Shown piece by piece: positions 1 through 8,223 of a stretch of DNA of 64,000 bases (position 1 is its first letter; each line of letters begins with the position of its first letter). The DNA is from Flavobacterium sp. NG2 (GTDB lineage: Bacteria > Bacteroidota > Bacteroidia > Flavobacteriales > Flavobacteriaceae). The translations under genes and the position numbers were made by a program. The notes beneath the pieces are model-generated. The model was given only the letters and a program-made list of their open reading frames with translations, searched no databases and was not told where the DNA came from. The stretch is taken from the NCBI RefSeq assembly GCF_034119845.1, contig NZ_CP139420.1, positions 1,404,001 through 1,468,000 on the forward strand, in the 5' to 3' direction.

Positions 1-54
1 TAACGGTCAAATGCAGTCGCTCCGCTCGTGTCATTGTAATTTGTTTGTTGCGGG

Positions 55-62
55 CAAAGATA
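55..62 (-). promoter_or_regulatory. Candidate leftward -7 promoter box
   Basis: On the minus strand this reads TATCTTTG, an exact match to the Bacteroidota -7 consensus TAnnTTTG. An ATG follows leftward at 34-32 and its frame stays open to the window edge, so a gene may begin here and run out of the window. Only about 11 codons are visible and nothing can be said of the product. The rest of 1-111 shows no other feature. Confidence 0.4.
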
Positions 63-111
63 CTTTTTAATTGGGAATATTAAAAAGAGTTAAAACTCAA
101 AAACAACAACA

Positions 112-1749
112 TTAACGACGAACAATAATTTTTTTAGTTAAAACCCCATTGTCAGTCTCAATTTTTAAAATATAAATACCTACCGCCAATTGGCTAGTAC
201 TGATGGTGAATTGCGTAGCAGTTTCTGGATTCAAATATCTGTGTAAAGCGCGTCCGTCCATAGTATTTATGGTTATAGCATTAATAGTGTTATTTACGGT
301 GCTAACTGTAACGCTTTCAGATGTTGGATTAGGGAAGATTACAATCGATGTTTCAGTTTTAAAATCACGCACTCCTAGAATGTTGTCGATATAGCAACTT
401 TCAGCAACAGTTTGAGATTCTTTGATTACTTGGGCTACTTTTTTATTTGAGAAGCCAGAATTATTGGTTTTGTCGTAAAAAGTCAAGTCTAAAACTCGGT
501 TGCTAGCTCCTAACCAATCTTGCAAAATGGTACTATATACTCTTCGATAATCGTGTTGAACGGTATATAGTTGGTAATCATTAGTAGATTTGGCTTCGTC
601 AAGATTCACATTGGTTCCTGAAATACCAGGATTAATGGATTTTCCAAAAACAAACATAGGGGCAATTTGACCATGGTCCGTTCCAAGGCTGGCATTTCCG
701 CCTGCTTTTCGACCAAATTCAGAAAAAGTAACCGTGACCACATCCTCACCTAAATTTTGATTGTTTAGGTCGGTAACGAAGTTTTTGATGGAATCCGATA
801 GTTCTGTTAGTAAGTCGGCATGTTTTCCTAAATGGGAATCGGTTGTGGAAGCCACTTGAGCAGCATGGGTGTCAAATCCACCAATTTTCACCAAATAAAT
901 TTTGGATTTTAATCCTCCAGAAATAAATCGAGCTACTGATTTTAATTGGTTGGATAAACTAGAACTGGAATAAGTAACAGAATTTGAACCGTTATTGAAA
1001 GCAGTTGAAATGGTTTCTGCATAGGTTTTGGTGGTAGTGTCGTTTTCTAAAATGTATTTAATTAAATTCCCGTATTCAGAATTTGGGATATTCGTAGGAG
1101 CTGCTCCTCCTAATCCATTGATGACCGAATAAAAACCAGCAGGGTTTTGACCGTTAATATTGATTGATAAAGTATTGCCGCTAGTATCGTGAAAACCTAA
1201 TGAGTTGTCATTACTGCCTAATTGAATTCCAAGTGGAAAATTAGCGTTTAAAAAATTAGCATAAAAATTTTCAATAAATCGAGCCATCCAGCCGTCTTGT
1301 AAATTAGAGTTGGCTTGGGTTCCATCACCGCCTCTTAGCCATAAATCAGTAGAGCCAAAATGAGATTTATCTTGATTGGGATAACCTACTCCTTGAATAA
1401 TTCGCATTAATCCTTGATCGTATAAACTTTTGAAAGCCGTCAATGCAGGGTGTAATCCTACTTGATCATTAAGAGCCAAGGTAGAATCGAGTTGGATAAT
1501 GCCATTGGCACCCGAATTATTGAGTTTAATAGTAGGGCGTAAGCTAGCGTATTTGTCATATTGATTAATAGGGACCAAGGTGTTGAGTCCATCATTGGCG
1601 CCTGATAATTGGATAAGAACTATTTTTTTAGCACTAAGATCAGGACAAGCATTCATGCCTGCTGATTTGAAAAGAGCAAATACCTCTGTAGGCAACATCG
1701 ATAGTGCACTGGCGGAGGACGTCAATTTTATAAAGTTTCTTCTTTTCAT
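112..1749 (-). CDS. DUF1501 family protein with T9SS type A sorting domain
   Basis: A 545-residue exported protein of the DUF1501 family (alkaline-phosphatase-like fold, biochemical function unknown). The N-terminus KRRNFIK resembles a twin-arginine signal and is followed by a modest hydrophobic stretch. Family landmarks visible are IVLIQLSGANDGLNTLVP near residue 45, KIGGFDTHAAQ near 285 and FSEFGRKAGGNASLGTDHG near 345. The last ~75 residues (NPTSESVTV to KKIIVRR) are a typical type A C-terminal sorting domain, so the mature protein should be delivered to the surface by the type IX system. It lies 27 bases downstream of the DUF1800 gene on the same strand, the usual pairing of these families, so the two probably form one operon and act together. 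Confidence 0.88.
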   Translation of the reverse strand: MKRRNFIKLTSSASALSMLPTEVFALFKSAGMNACPDLSAKKIVLIQLSGANDGLNTLVPINQYDKYASLRPTIKLNNSGANGIIQLDSTLALNDQVGLHPALTAFKSLYDQGLMRIIQGVGYPNQDKSHFGSTDLWLRGGDGTQANSNLQDGWMARFIENFYANFLNANFPLGIQLGSNDNSLGFHDTSGNTLSININGQNPAGFYSVINGLGGAAPTNIPNSEYGNLIKYILENDTTTKTYAETISTAFNNGSNSVTYSSSSLSNQLKSVARFISGGLKSKIYLVKIGGFDTHAAQVASTTDSHLGKHADLLTELSDSIKNFVTDLNNQNLGEDVVTVTFSEFGRKAGGNASLGTDHGQIAPMFVFGKSINPGISGTNVNLDEAKSTNDYQLYTVQHDYRRVYSTILQDWLGASNRVLDLTFYDKTNNSGFSNKKVAQVIKESQTVAESCYIDNILGVRDFKTETSIVIFPNPTSESVTVSTVNNTINAITINTMDGRALHRYLNPETATQFTISTSQLAVGIYILKIETDNGVLTKKIIVRR

Positions 1750-1776
1750 GGGATAAATATTGAAGGCGATGAAAAA

Positions 1777-3429
1777 TTAAAATATTTGAGTTTCGGGTGC
1801 GCGTAAAATAGCAGTCAATAATGCTTTTAAACGCGGTTCGATGACTTTAATATTGCCCGTATTGATATAGTCTGTCCAAGCAGATTTCCAGTAGAAGGTT
1901 GCTAGGTCTTGAAGCAAATAGGCGTTCATAAAGTAATTGATTCGATCCGTATCAGGTTCTTGTGCAAATAAAGCTTTGCAAAGTTCAGAGGTGAGCGTGA
2001 AAGCATCACTAGGGTCGGAAATGATACCGCTGTTTTTGATTACAGGTATGATGTCAATTTTAGCGTAAATATTATTGTTGGCATTGATGAGGTTTTTGCC
2101 TTCAATCATTGATTCGCCTAAACGATAACGGGCAATCAAAGTGGCTGCCGATATCCAGTTTTTGTCAAACTCAGGTGCTTTGTAATAAGCAAAATGTCCC
2201 GCAACATTTTCAGGGCTAAAAATAAGCATGTCTGATAAAGTAAGGTAGGTATTGTGCACAAATCCGTTCCAAAAACGGATATAATAATCGTTTGGATTGG
2301 TATTTGGATTTGGGATAGTAGCACTCAAATAGGTGCAAATTTCAGAAACTTGTTGAATAGGAGATTTGATAATTCCACCAATAGTTTCGTCATTACTATC
2401 GCTATCATCTAGGTCGTAAAAATGCAAACTTTGTAATAAGCGCCTCACGGTAGGTGCAAGCTCGTAATTATTTGCTTTCAATTCGGTAGCAAGAGGTATG
2501 ATAATATCTGTTTCAACCTCTGATGTAATGGTTCCTTTTACGAAGTAAATATATAGTTTTCGACAGATGTTAAGCGCTGTAGCTTGTTTGTTAAAAATCA
2601 TTTCAACAAAGTCATTCAGCTCTCTATCCATATCTGTTGCATTTGTTGCTGGGGAGATGGAAGCGCTATCAAAAGCGGCGCTGAATCTTTTTGTGGTTAC
2701 ATCATGACGCGTAAAATCATAATAGCCTCTTGGGATATTGGTATCAGGATCATTGACATAAGTATCTGTTTTTTGTCTGAAGCCAGTTAATACTTTCGCG
2801 GCTTCCACAATATCATTTTCAGTATAATTGGTGTAGTCTCCAGGGCCTACTTGAGGGCCTTTACCAATGGTGAAAAGTTCTAGAAATTCTCGAGCATAAT
2901 TTTGGTTGGGCGCTGTCTTGGTGTTTGTATTGTTGTTTAGATAATACAACATGGAATTATCCAAGGACATTTTTTTTGCCAATGTTTTGTAATTACCAAA
3001 CGAATAATGAAGCAATAGTCGTAAATGATGGAAAAAGGAAGTTGAACGTTTCCCTACAGCATCCTCTTTATTGACCGTGAATCGAGTGGATAAAAAGTAC
3101 GATAATTTGAATTTAAGGTTGGGACTGTTAATTGCATTGTACCACCACCATCCAGCTACGATTCGGGATTTTACATTTTCGTTGGTATAGTTGATTACAG
3201 GTACAGTTTCAGTCCAAAAACCAGCCTCGACTCCATTGTATAAACTAGTGTCATAAGGCAGGTTTACAGCTAATGGCTTTTCCTGAAATAAAAGATCTAA
3301 TGCTTGAGTAGGCGTCAATAAGGCATATTGGTCAACAAGACTTTTAGTGTAAACAAAGGTGGCGCGTCGTAATAAATGGCGCGCATTTTTTTTACCTAAA
3401 ACGGAGGAGTTTGTAGCTAGTGAAGCCAT
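1777..3429 (-). CDS. DUF1800 family protein
   Basis: A 550-residue protein of the DUF1800 family, whose biochemical role is not established. Family landmarks are the N-terminal RHLLRRATF, the central NYAREFLELFTIGKG near residue 180 and TENDIVEAAKVLTGFR near 205. It has no obvious signal peptide and no sorting domain, unlike its DUF1501 partner downstream. It may therefore stay inside the cell or be exported with the partner. The ATG at 3429 is the first in frame and precedes the family core closely, so it is accepted. Upstream (3430-3575) there is only AT-rich sequence. The family call is firm; any functional statement would be a guess. Confidence 0.87.
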   Translation of the reverse strand: MASLATNSSVLGKKNARHLLRRATFVYTKSLVDQYALLTPTQALDLLFQEKPLAVNLPYDTSLYNGVEAGFWTETVPVINYTNENVKSRIVAGWWWYNAINSPNLKFKLSYFLSTRFTVNKEDAVGKRSTSFFHHLRLLLHYSFGNYKTLAKKMSLDNSMLYYLNNNTNTKTAPNQNYAREFLELFTIGKGPQVGPGDYTNYTENDIVEAAKVLTGFRQKTDTYVNDPDTNIPRGYYDFTRHDVTTKRFSAAFDSASISPATNATDMDRELNDFVEMIFNKQATALNICRKLYIYFVKGTITSEVETDIIIPLATELKANNYELAPTVRRLLQSLHFYDLDDSDSNDETIGGIIKSPIQQVSEICTYLSATIPNPNTNPNDYYIRFWNGFVHNTYLTLSDMLIFSPENVAGHFAYYKAPEFDKNWISAATLIARYRLGESMIEGKNLINANNNIYAKIDIIPVIKNSGIISDPSDAFTLTSELCKALFAQEPDTDRINYFMNAYLLQDLATFYWKSAWTDYINTGNIKVIEPRLKALLTAILRAPETQIF

Positions 3430-3575
3430 GGTGTAATGGGTTGGTTCTTAGTTATTTGATTTTTGGTTGTTCAAATATAATTAAAAGTTCCATTGGTTTT
3501 TAAAAAAAGATAGGGCGCTACTAAATCGAGATAATAAGTAACTGTGTTACCATGTTTGAGAGTAAAATTTAAGTA

Positions 3576-4124
3576 CTATTTTAACTTCTTCAAAATATGT
3601 TTTGAAACGGCCTTGTAGGCTGCCGTATGAGTGCTGAAATCTTTTACCAAAATCGTTTTTAATTCGGGATGAATCCAATCGTATTCATTGCCTAACAAAT
3701 ATAAACAACGCATCGCGTATACTTTTGCAGCGACTTTAGCATCGTTGATTAACCAGTCAAAATTTGTTTCAATAAGGTCTTGACGTTGTTCTTCTGTTAG
3801 TGTGATTCTATCGTCAGTTTTTTTATAATGCGCTTCAAGAAGTAAATAAAGCACTTTGGCAATAGGGCGAATGGCACTTTCATTCGTTAATTTTTGAGAC
3901 TTGGAACAAATCAAATCTAAATAGGGTTGAAACCATTCTAGTTTTTCATACGCCATCAATTCCATTGCCCAGCAGGCTTTGTAGTGATTGGGATTGTCAA
4001 TTTCGAAACAAGAAAAAAGAAATAGATCGAGTAACTCAGGGCGAGCCAACATATAATCAGCAGTGCTTTGCCGACTATTTTTATAGCCTGTAGTTTGTTC
4101 GATAATGGATTCTAATTCCGTCAT
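3576..4124 (-). CDS. Hypothetical helical (HEAT-like) protein
   Basis: A 182-residue soluble, mostly helical protein without signal peptide or membrane segment. The pattern of short helix pairs (HYKACWAMELMAYEKLEWFQPYLDLI, then AKVAAKVYAMRCLYLLG, then HTAAYKAVSKHILKKLK at the end) resembles HEAT-type repeats. Close relatives in flavobacteria are sometimes labelled adenylosuccinate lyase, but I see no lyase signature and the length is far too short, so that name is not used. It is separated from the DUF1800 gene by about 150 bases and from hpt by a divergent 279-base gap. Function unknown. Confidence 0.7.
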   Translation of the reverse strand: MTELESIIEQTTGYKNSRQSTADYMLARPELLDLFLFSCFEIDNPNHYKACWAMELMAYEKLEWFQPYLDLICSKSQKLTNESAIRPIAKVLYLLLEAHYKKTDDRITLTEEQRQDLIETNFDWLINDAKVAAKVYAMRCLYLLGNEYDWIHPELKTILVKDFSTHTAAYKAVSKHILKKLK

Positions 4125-4208
4125 TTGGTATGAAAATTTATTTCAAAACAGTTTTCAAAACAAAGATTCAAATTTTTCATTGAAAATCAAACATTGATGA
4201 AGTTGTTT

Positions 4209-4299
4209 CACAAAGATTCACAAAGAGCCGCAGCGTTACACAAAGTATTACTGTTTTTGATTTTAAAAAAGCTTTGTGAATCTTAGTGTCTCCTTTGTG
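4209..4299. repeat. Nested inverted repeat with CACAAAG units
   Basis: CACAAAGATTCACAAAG at 4209-4225 pairs with CTTTGTGAATCTTAGTG at 4272-4288 with one mismatch. A further CACAAAG at 4239-4245 pairs with CTTTGTG at 4293-4299. The repeat lies in the divergent gap between the helical protein gene and hpt, so it is not positioned as a terminator. The rest of 4125-4403 holds only the hpt promoter. Confidence 0.6.
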
Positions 4300-4374
4300 C
4301 TCTTAGTGTTTGAACTTTTTCAATGCCAAAGCGCTAACCACAAGTAAAACCTTTTTTTAGTAAACACAATTCTG

Positions 4375-4382
4375 TATCTTTG
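4375..4382 (+). promoter_or_regulatory. -7 promoter box of hpt
   Basis: TATCTTTG matches the Bacteroidota -7 consensus TAnnTTTG exactly. It overlaps the possible TTG start at 4380, which therefore cannot be transcribed from this promoter. The box decides in favour of the ATG at 4404, leaving a leader of roughly 15 bases. No clear TTG -33 element is seen about 20 bases upstream. Confidence 0.65.
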
Positions 4383-4403
4383 TCGATTATTCAAAACAAA
4401 ACA

Positions 4404-4934
4404 ATGATTCAACTACACGACAAACAATTTGAACCTTTTATTTCTGCAAAAGAAATAGAGTTTGCAATTGAACAAATGGTGCGAATGGTTGAAAATGATT
4501 TTGTTGGTGAAACCCCAGTTTTTATTGGTGTGCTCAATGGTTCTTTTATGGTTGTTTCTGATTTTATGAAGCAATATAAAGGCGCTTGTGAACTAAGTTT
4601 TATTAAGTTGTCTTCTTATGAAGGAACTAGCTCGACAGCGGAAGTAAAACAACTCATTGGTTTGAACCAAGATTTAGCGGGACGAAGCGTTGTCATTATC
4701 GAAGATATTATCGATACTGGAAATACATTAGAGGAGTTAAAAGCACTGTTCAAAAAACAAAATGTAAAACATTTTAAGATTGCTACCCTTTTCTTGAAGC
4801 CTGAAGCTTATAAAAAAGACATCAAAATTGATTACGTAGGAATCCGAATTCCAAATAAGTTTATCGTAGGATATGGTTTGGATTATAATGAATTAGGGCG
4901 CAATTTACCCGAAGTTTATCAAGTAGTAGAATAA
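4404..4934 (+). CDS. hpt: Hypoxanthine phosphoribosyltransferase
   Basis: A 176-residue purine salvage enzyme that joins hypoxanthine or guanine to PRPP to give IMP or GMP in the cytoplasm. The PRPP-binding loop is clear (VVIIEDIIDTGNTLEEL, near residue 100), with the preceding FIGVLNGSFMV segment and the C-terminal YVGIRIPNKFIVGYGLDYNE block that holds the base. The length suits the family. A longer reading from TTG at 4380 is rejected because the -7 box overlaps it. Adenylate kinase follows 115 bases downstream on the same strand, giving a small nucleotide-metabolism pair. The intervening gap is AT-rich and shows no terminator. Confidence 0.93.
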   Translation: MIQLHDKQFEPFISAKEIEFAIEQMVRMVENDFVGETPVFIGVLNGSFMVVSDFMKQYKGACELSFIKLSSYEGTSSTAEVKQLIGLNQDLAGRSVVIIEDIIDTGNTLEELKALFKKQNVKHFKIATLFLKPEAYKKDIKIDYVGIRIPNKFIVGYGLDYNELGRNLPEVYQVVE

Positions 4935-5049
4935 AAAAAATAAAATAATCGAAAAGATATAAAAAAGCTAAATTTATGGAGTTTACTTCTTTTGGTTTTT
5001 TTAACTGTTTTCAATTTGTTACATTAAAAATTAAAATTTAAAAAAGAAT

Positions 5050-5622
5050 ATGATTAACATTGTTTTATTTGGGAAACCAGGTGCAGGAAAAGGAACACAA
5101 GCCGAATTTTTGAAAGAAAAATACAATTTGACACATCTTTCAACAGGAGATATTTTTCGTTTCAACATGAAAAATGACACTGATTTAGGAAAATTGGCAA
5201 AATCATATATCAATCAAGGAGAATTGGTTCCAGATGAAGTAACCATTAAAATGCTTGAGGATGAGGTGAATAATAACCTGGATTCAAAAGGATTTTTATT
5301 TGATGGATTCCCTAGAACAATTGCTCAGGCAGATGCTTTGGATGCATTTTTGCAATCTAAAGGATGGAACATTACCGGGACAGTAGCATTAGAGGCTGAT
5401 GATAATATTCTTGTGGCACGTTTGCTTGAAAGAGGAAAAACTTCTGGAAGAGCTGATGACCAAGACGAAGAAAAAATCCGTAATCGTTACGACGAATACA
5501 ACGAAAAAACAGCACCATTAATCGGGTACTATAAGGAACAAAATAAGTTTCACGCCGTAAACGGTATAGGAACAATTGAAGAAATTACAGAGAGATTATC
5601 GCAAGTTATTGATAATTTGTAG
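5050..5622 (+). CDS. adk: Adenylate kinase
   Basis: A 190-residue enzyme interconverting ATP plus AMP with two ADP. Landmarks are the P-loop GKPGAGKGTQ at residues 8-17, the AMP-binding STGDIFR, the DGFPRT signature near residue 78, and the LID arginine region (RLLERGKTSGRADD). The LID has no zinc-binding cysteines and is short, as in many Gram-negative enzymes. The start is preceded by AAAAAAGAAT directly abutting ATG, a context also seen at obgE and yqeY. A structured repeat element begins four bases after the stop codon, in the place where a terminator would be expected. Confidence 0.95.
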   Translation: MINIVLFGKPGAGKGTQAEFLKEKYNLTHLSTGDIFRFNMKNDTDLGKLAKSYINQGELVPDEVTIKMLEDEVNNNLDSKGFLFDGFPRTIAQADALDAFLQSKGWNITGTVALEADDNILVARLLERGKTSGRADDQDEEKIRNRYDEYNEKTAPLIGYYKEQNKFHAVNGIGTIEEITERLSQVIDNL

Positions 5623-5625
5623 CAA

Positions 5626-5762
5626 TTTCCAGCTGTACGTTACAAGTCCTCGTTCTTACCACCTATTTTTCTAAGCCATAAAAGGAGCTTCCTCCGGTCG
5701 CTCTTTTCTAGCAAGAAAAATAAGTGGTAAGTACTCCGGGCTTTTCACTACCATCTGGGCTA
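5626..5762 (+). repeat. Dispersed structured intergenic element, copy 1
   Basis: First of three related elements in the window (also 27976-28112 and 46731-46870), all on the same strand. The 5' box is TTCCAGCTGTACGTTACAAG. The centre GGAGCTTCCTCCGGTCGCTC at 5684-5703 forms a GAGC/GCTC stem tip. An outer stem joins 5655-5673 (CTTACCACCTATTTTTCT) with 5714-5731 (AGAAAAATAAGTGGTAAG). The 3' box is TTTTCACTACCATCTGGGC. The stem sequence differs from the other copies yet still pairs, which points to selection on structure. No coding potential; function unknown. It fills the gap between adk and the CorC-type gene. Confidence 0.8.
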
Positions 5763-5771
5763 ATTAAAACA

Positions 5772-7046
5772 ATGGAAATACTCATCATATTTTTTCTGAT
5801 ACTACTAAATGGAATTTTCTCCATGTCCGAAATCGCCTTGATTTCTGCCAGAAAAAACAGATTAGAATCATCGGCAAAAAAAGGAAATCAAAGTGCTAAA
5901 ATGGCACTTAAGTTAGCCAATTCACCTAATGAGTTTTTGTCAACAGTTCAAATCGGAATCACACTAATCGGAATTCTTACAGGTATCTATTCTGGAGATA
6001 AAATCACTACCGATGTAAAGTTGTTTGTGAGTTCATTTGAAATATTAAAACCCTATGCTTCCTCGATTGCCGTTGGACTAGTAGTAGTGGTTTTGACCTT
6101 TTTCTCTTTAGTGTTAGGAGAGTTAGTTCCTAAACGCATCGGATTAAATTATCCTGAGAAGATTGCCAAATTGGTGGCTATGCCCATGAAAATGGTTTCG
6201 ATTGTAACCGCACCATTTATTTGGTTACTAACAAATTCTACTGAATTTTTATTGAATTTTTTCCAAATAAAACCTTCTGCTGACGGTCGTGTAACCGAAG
6301 AGGAAATCAAAGCCATTATCAAAGAAGGAACCGAAGGGGGAGAAGTTCAAGAAATAGAACAGGATATCGTAGAACGTGTTTTTCATATTGGAGATAGAAA
6401 GATTAATTCCTTAATGACGCACCGAAAAGCGGTGGTTTTACTGCCTTTAAATGCAAATAAAACCCAAGTGAGAGCAAGTGTTCTAGAGGAATTGCATTCA
6501 GTTTATCCTGTTTATGGAGAAAATTACGATGATATAGTTGGGGTAGTGGATTTGAAAAATATTTTTGCCACAATTGAAAATGCCGACTTTGGTTTGCAAA
6601 GTATTATGGCTGAACCTCCTTTTATGATGGAGCACACTACAGCTTATAAGGCATTAGAAGAATTTAAAAAATCAAATATTCGCTATGCCTTAGTAACCGA
6701 TGAATATGGAGTTTTTCAAGGAATGATAACCATCAATGATATATTAGAAGCCTTAGTAGGTGACGCTTCAGATTTTCATAAAGAGGAATTCAAGTTAATT
6801 GAAAATCCAGATGGGAGTTGGTTTGTAGATGGTCATTATTCATTACACGATTTTTTAACGTATTTTGAGTTAGACGATTTAACCAATGACTATGAAGTAA
6901 CCACGGTAAGTGGATTAATCATGACCGAATTAACACATATTCCAAAAGAAGGCGAAATCTTGATTTGGCAAAAAATGGAATTAACAGTCGTCGATATGGA
7001 TGGCGCAAAGATTGATAAAGTAATGGTGAAAGCTATTAAGAATTAA
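5772..7046 (+). CDS. HlyC/CorC family membrane protein (DUF21, CBS pair)
   Basis: A 424-residue integral inner-membrane protein. It opens with a hydrophobic helix (MEILIIFFLILLNGIFSMSEIALIS) and further membrane segments to about residue 180, forming the DUF21 domain. Two CBS motifs follow (around residues 200-335; YALVTDEYGVFQGMITINDILEALVG is the second) and a C-terminal CorC/HlyC domain ends the protein. Relatives take part in magnesium or cobalt efflux, or in gliding as GldE, but no gld neighbours are adjacent, so the general name is used. The frame is open from 5724, but those 16 codons run through the end of the repeat element, so ATG 5772 at the hydrophobic helix is chosen. Confidence 0.88.
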   Translation: MEILIIFFLILLNGIFSMSEIALISARKNRLESSAKKGNQSAKMALKLANSPNEFLSTVQIGITLIGILTGIYSGDKITTDVKLFVSSFEILKPYASSIAVGLVVVVLTFFSLVLGELVPKRIGLNYPEKIAKLVAMPMKMVSIVTAPFIWLLTNSTEFLLNFFQIKPSADGRVTEEEIKAIIKEGTEGGEVQEIEQDIVERVFHIGDRKINSLMTHRKAVVLLPLNANKTQVRASVLEELHSVYPVYGENYDDIVGVVDLKNIFATIENADFGLQSIMAEPPFMMEHTTAYKALEEFKKSNIRYALVTDEYGVFQGMITINDILEALVGDASDFHKEEFKLIENPDGSWFVDGHYSLHDFLTYFELDDLTNDYEVTTVSGLIMTELTHIPKEGEILIWQKMELTVVDMDGAKIDKVMVKAIKN

Positions 7047-7050
7047 ATTG

Positions 7051-7113
7051 GTTTCAGGTTTCAAGTTTCAAGTTCTCTGCAGAACTTTAAACGTTGAACT
7101 TTAAACTTTAAAC
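7051..7113. repeat. Hairpin with TTTCAAG / CTTTAAAC units before obgE
   Basis: The gap between the CorC-type gene and obgE contains GGTTTCAAGTTTCAAGTTCT, a four-base loop CTGC, then AGAACTTTAAACGTTGAAC. The inner arms AAGTTCT/AGAACTT are perfect and the outer parts pair imperfectly. The unit AACTTTAAAC recurs just before the obgE start. It lacks a uridine tract, so a terminator role is doubtful. No promoter box is evident. Confidence 0.5.
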
Positions 7114-7121
7114 AAAAGAAT

Positions 7122-8123
7122 ATGACTGAAGGGAATTTTGTAGATTACGTAAAAATATTTGTTTCGTCTGGTAAAGGAGGAAAAGGATCTACTCACTTAC
7201 ATAGAGAAAAATTTATTGAGAAAGGTGGGCCTGATGGAGGTGATGGAGGACGTGGAGGTCACGTAATTTTAGTGGGAAACAAAGCGCTATGGACGTTGTT
7301 TCATCTCAAGTTTGCTCGTCATATCAAAGCAGGTCACGGTGGTGATGGTGGAGGAGATCGTAGTACAGGAGCTGATGGTGATGATAAATTTATCGAAGTA
7401 CCATTAGGAACTGTAGTAAAAGATAAAGAAACGGGTGAAATCTTATTTGAGATTACCGAGCATGGTGAAAAACGAATTCTTTCTCGTGGTGGTAAAGGAG
7501 GATTAGGAAACTGGCATTTTAGAAGCTCAACGAATCAGACACCTCGTTACTCTCAACCAGGTTTGCCTGGAACGGAGATGGATGTGATTTTAGAATTAAA
7601 AGTTTTAGCTGATGTAGGTTTAGTAGGTTTTCCTAATGCTGGAAAATCAACCTTACTTTCTGTTTTAACTTCTGCAAAACCTAAGATTGCGGATTATCCT
7701 TTTACAACTTTAAAACCTAATTTAGGTATTGTGGCGTACAGAGATTTTCAATCTTTTGTAATAGCTGATATTCCTGGAATTATCGAAGGTGCTGCCGAAG
7801 GAAAAGGATTGGGTCATTATTTCTTGCGTCATATTGAGCGTAATTCGACTTTGTTGTTTATGGTACCCGTAGATACTCCTGATATCAAAGGGGAATATGA
7901 TATTTTAGTGAATGAATTAACTAAGTATAATCCTGAGATGCTCGATAAGGAACGTTTGTTGATTATCACAAAATGTGATATGTTAGACGACGAACTAAAA
8001 GCAGAACTGAAAGTGGAACTAGACGTAGCTTTTAAAGATATTCCTTATTTGTTTGTGTCTTCAGTCGCACAACAAGGGTTGACGGAGTTGAAAGACAAAT
8101 TATGGCAGATGTTGAATGAGTAA
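7122..8123 (+). CDS. obgE: Obg family GTPase
   Basis: A 333-residue ribosome-associated GTPase involved in late 50S assembly and stress control. Residues 1-160 are the glycine-rich Obg fold ([31 protein letters not shown]). The G domain follows: G1 [11 protein letters not shown] near residue 167, switch region [12 protein letters not shown]3 DIPGIIEGA and G4 TKCD. The protein ends soon after the G domain, so it lacks the extra C-terminal domain of some Obg proteins, a common short form. The start is set by the abutting AAAAGAAT-ATG context. A strong hairpin terminator follows the stop codon. Confidence 0.95.
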   Translation: MTEGNFVDYVKIFVSSGKGGKGSTHLHREKFIEKGGPDGGDGGRGGHVILVGNKALWTLFHLKFARHIKAGHGGDGGGDRSTGADGDDKFIEVPLGTVVKDKETGEILFEITEHGEKRILSRGGKGGLGNWHFRSSTNQTPRYSQPGLPGTEMDVILELKVLADVGLVGFPNAGKSTLLSVLTSAKPKIADYPFTTLKPNLGIVAYRDFQSFVIADIPGIIEGAAEGKGLGHYFLRHIERNSTLLFMVPVDTPDIKGEYDILVNELTKYNPEMLDKERLLIITKCDMLDDELKAELKVELDVAFKDIPYLFVSSVAQQGLTELKDKLWQMLNE

Positions 8124-8150
8124 ATTCAATTTGTCTCTACATAAATTAAG

Positions 8151-8189
8151 AAAACCACTATGTTGCAAGTCGCTTCATAGTGGTTTTTT
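8151..8189. terminator. Bidirectional terminator between obgE and the OmpA gene
   Basis: AAAACCACTATG and CATAGTGGTTTTTT form an 11-12 bp stem around a 13-base loop. The stem ends in T on the plus strand, and the A run on the left serves the minus strand. It sits between two convergent genes. Confidence 0.85.
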
Positions 8190-8223
8190 GATTTAATACT
8201 TTCCTTTTCAGGAAGTAAGTTTG

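Noticed and set aside
3576..4124. Adenylosuccinate lyase label for the helical protein
   Set aside because: No lyase signature and less than half of the needed length; such labels probably stem from gene neighbourhood.
4380..4403. TTG-started longer form of hpt
   Set aside because: The TTG overlaps the TATCTTTG -7 box, so it would not be in the transcript; ATG 4404 fits the family start.
5724..5771. N-terminal extension of the CorC-type protein
   Set aside because: The 16 codons fall in the 3' box of the structured repeat; the conserved protein begins at ATG 5772.
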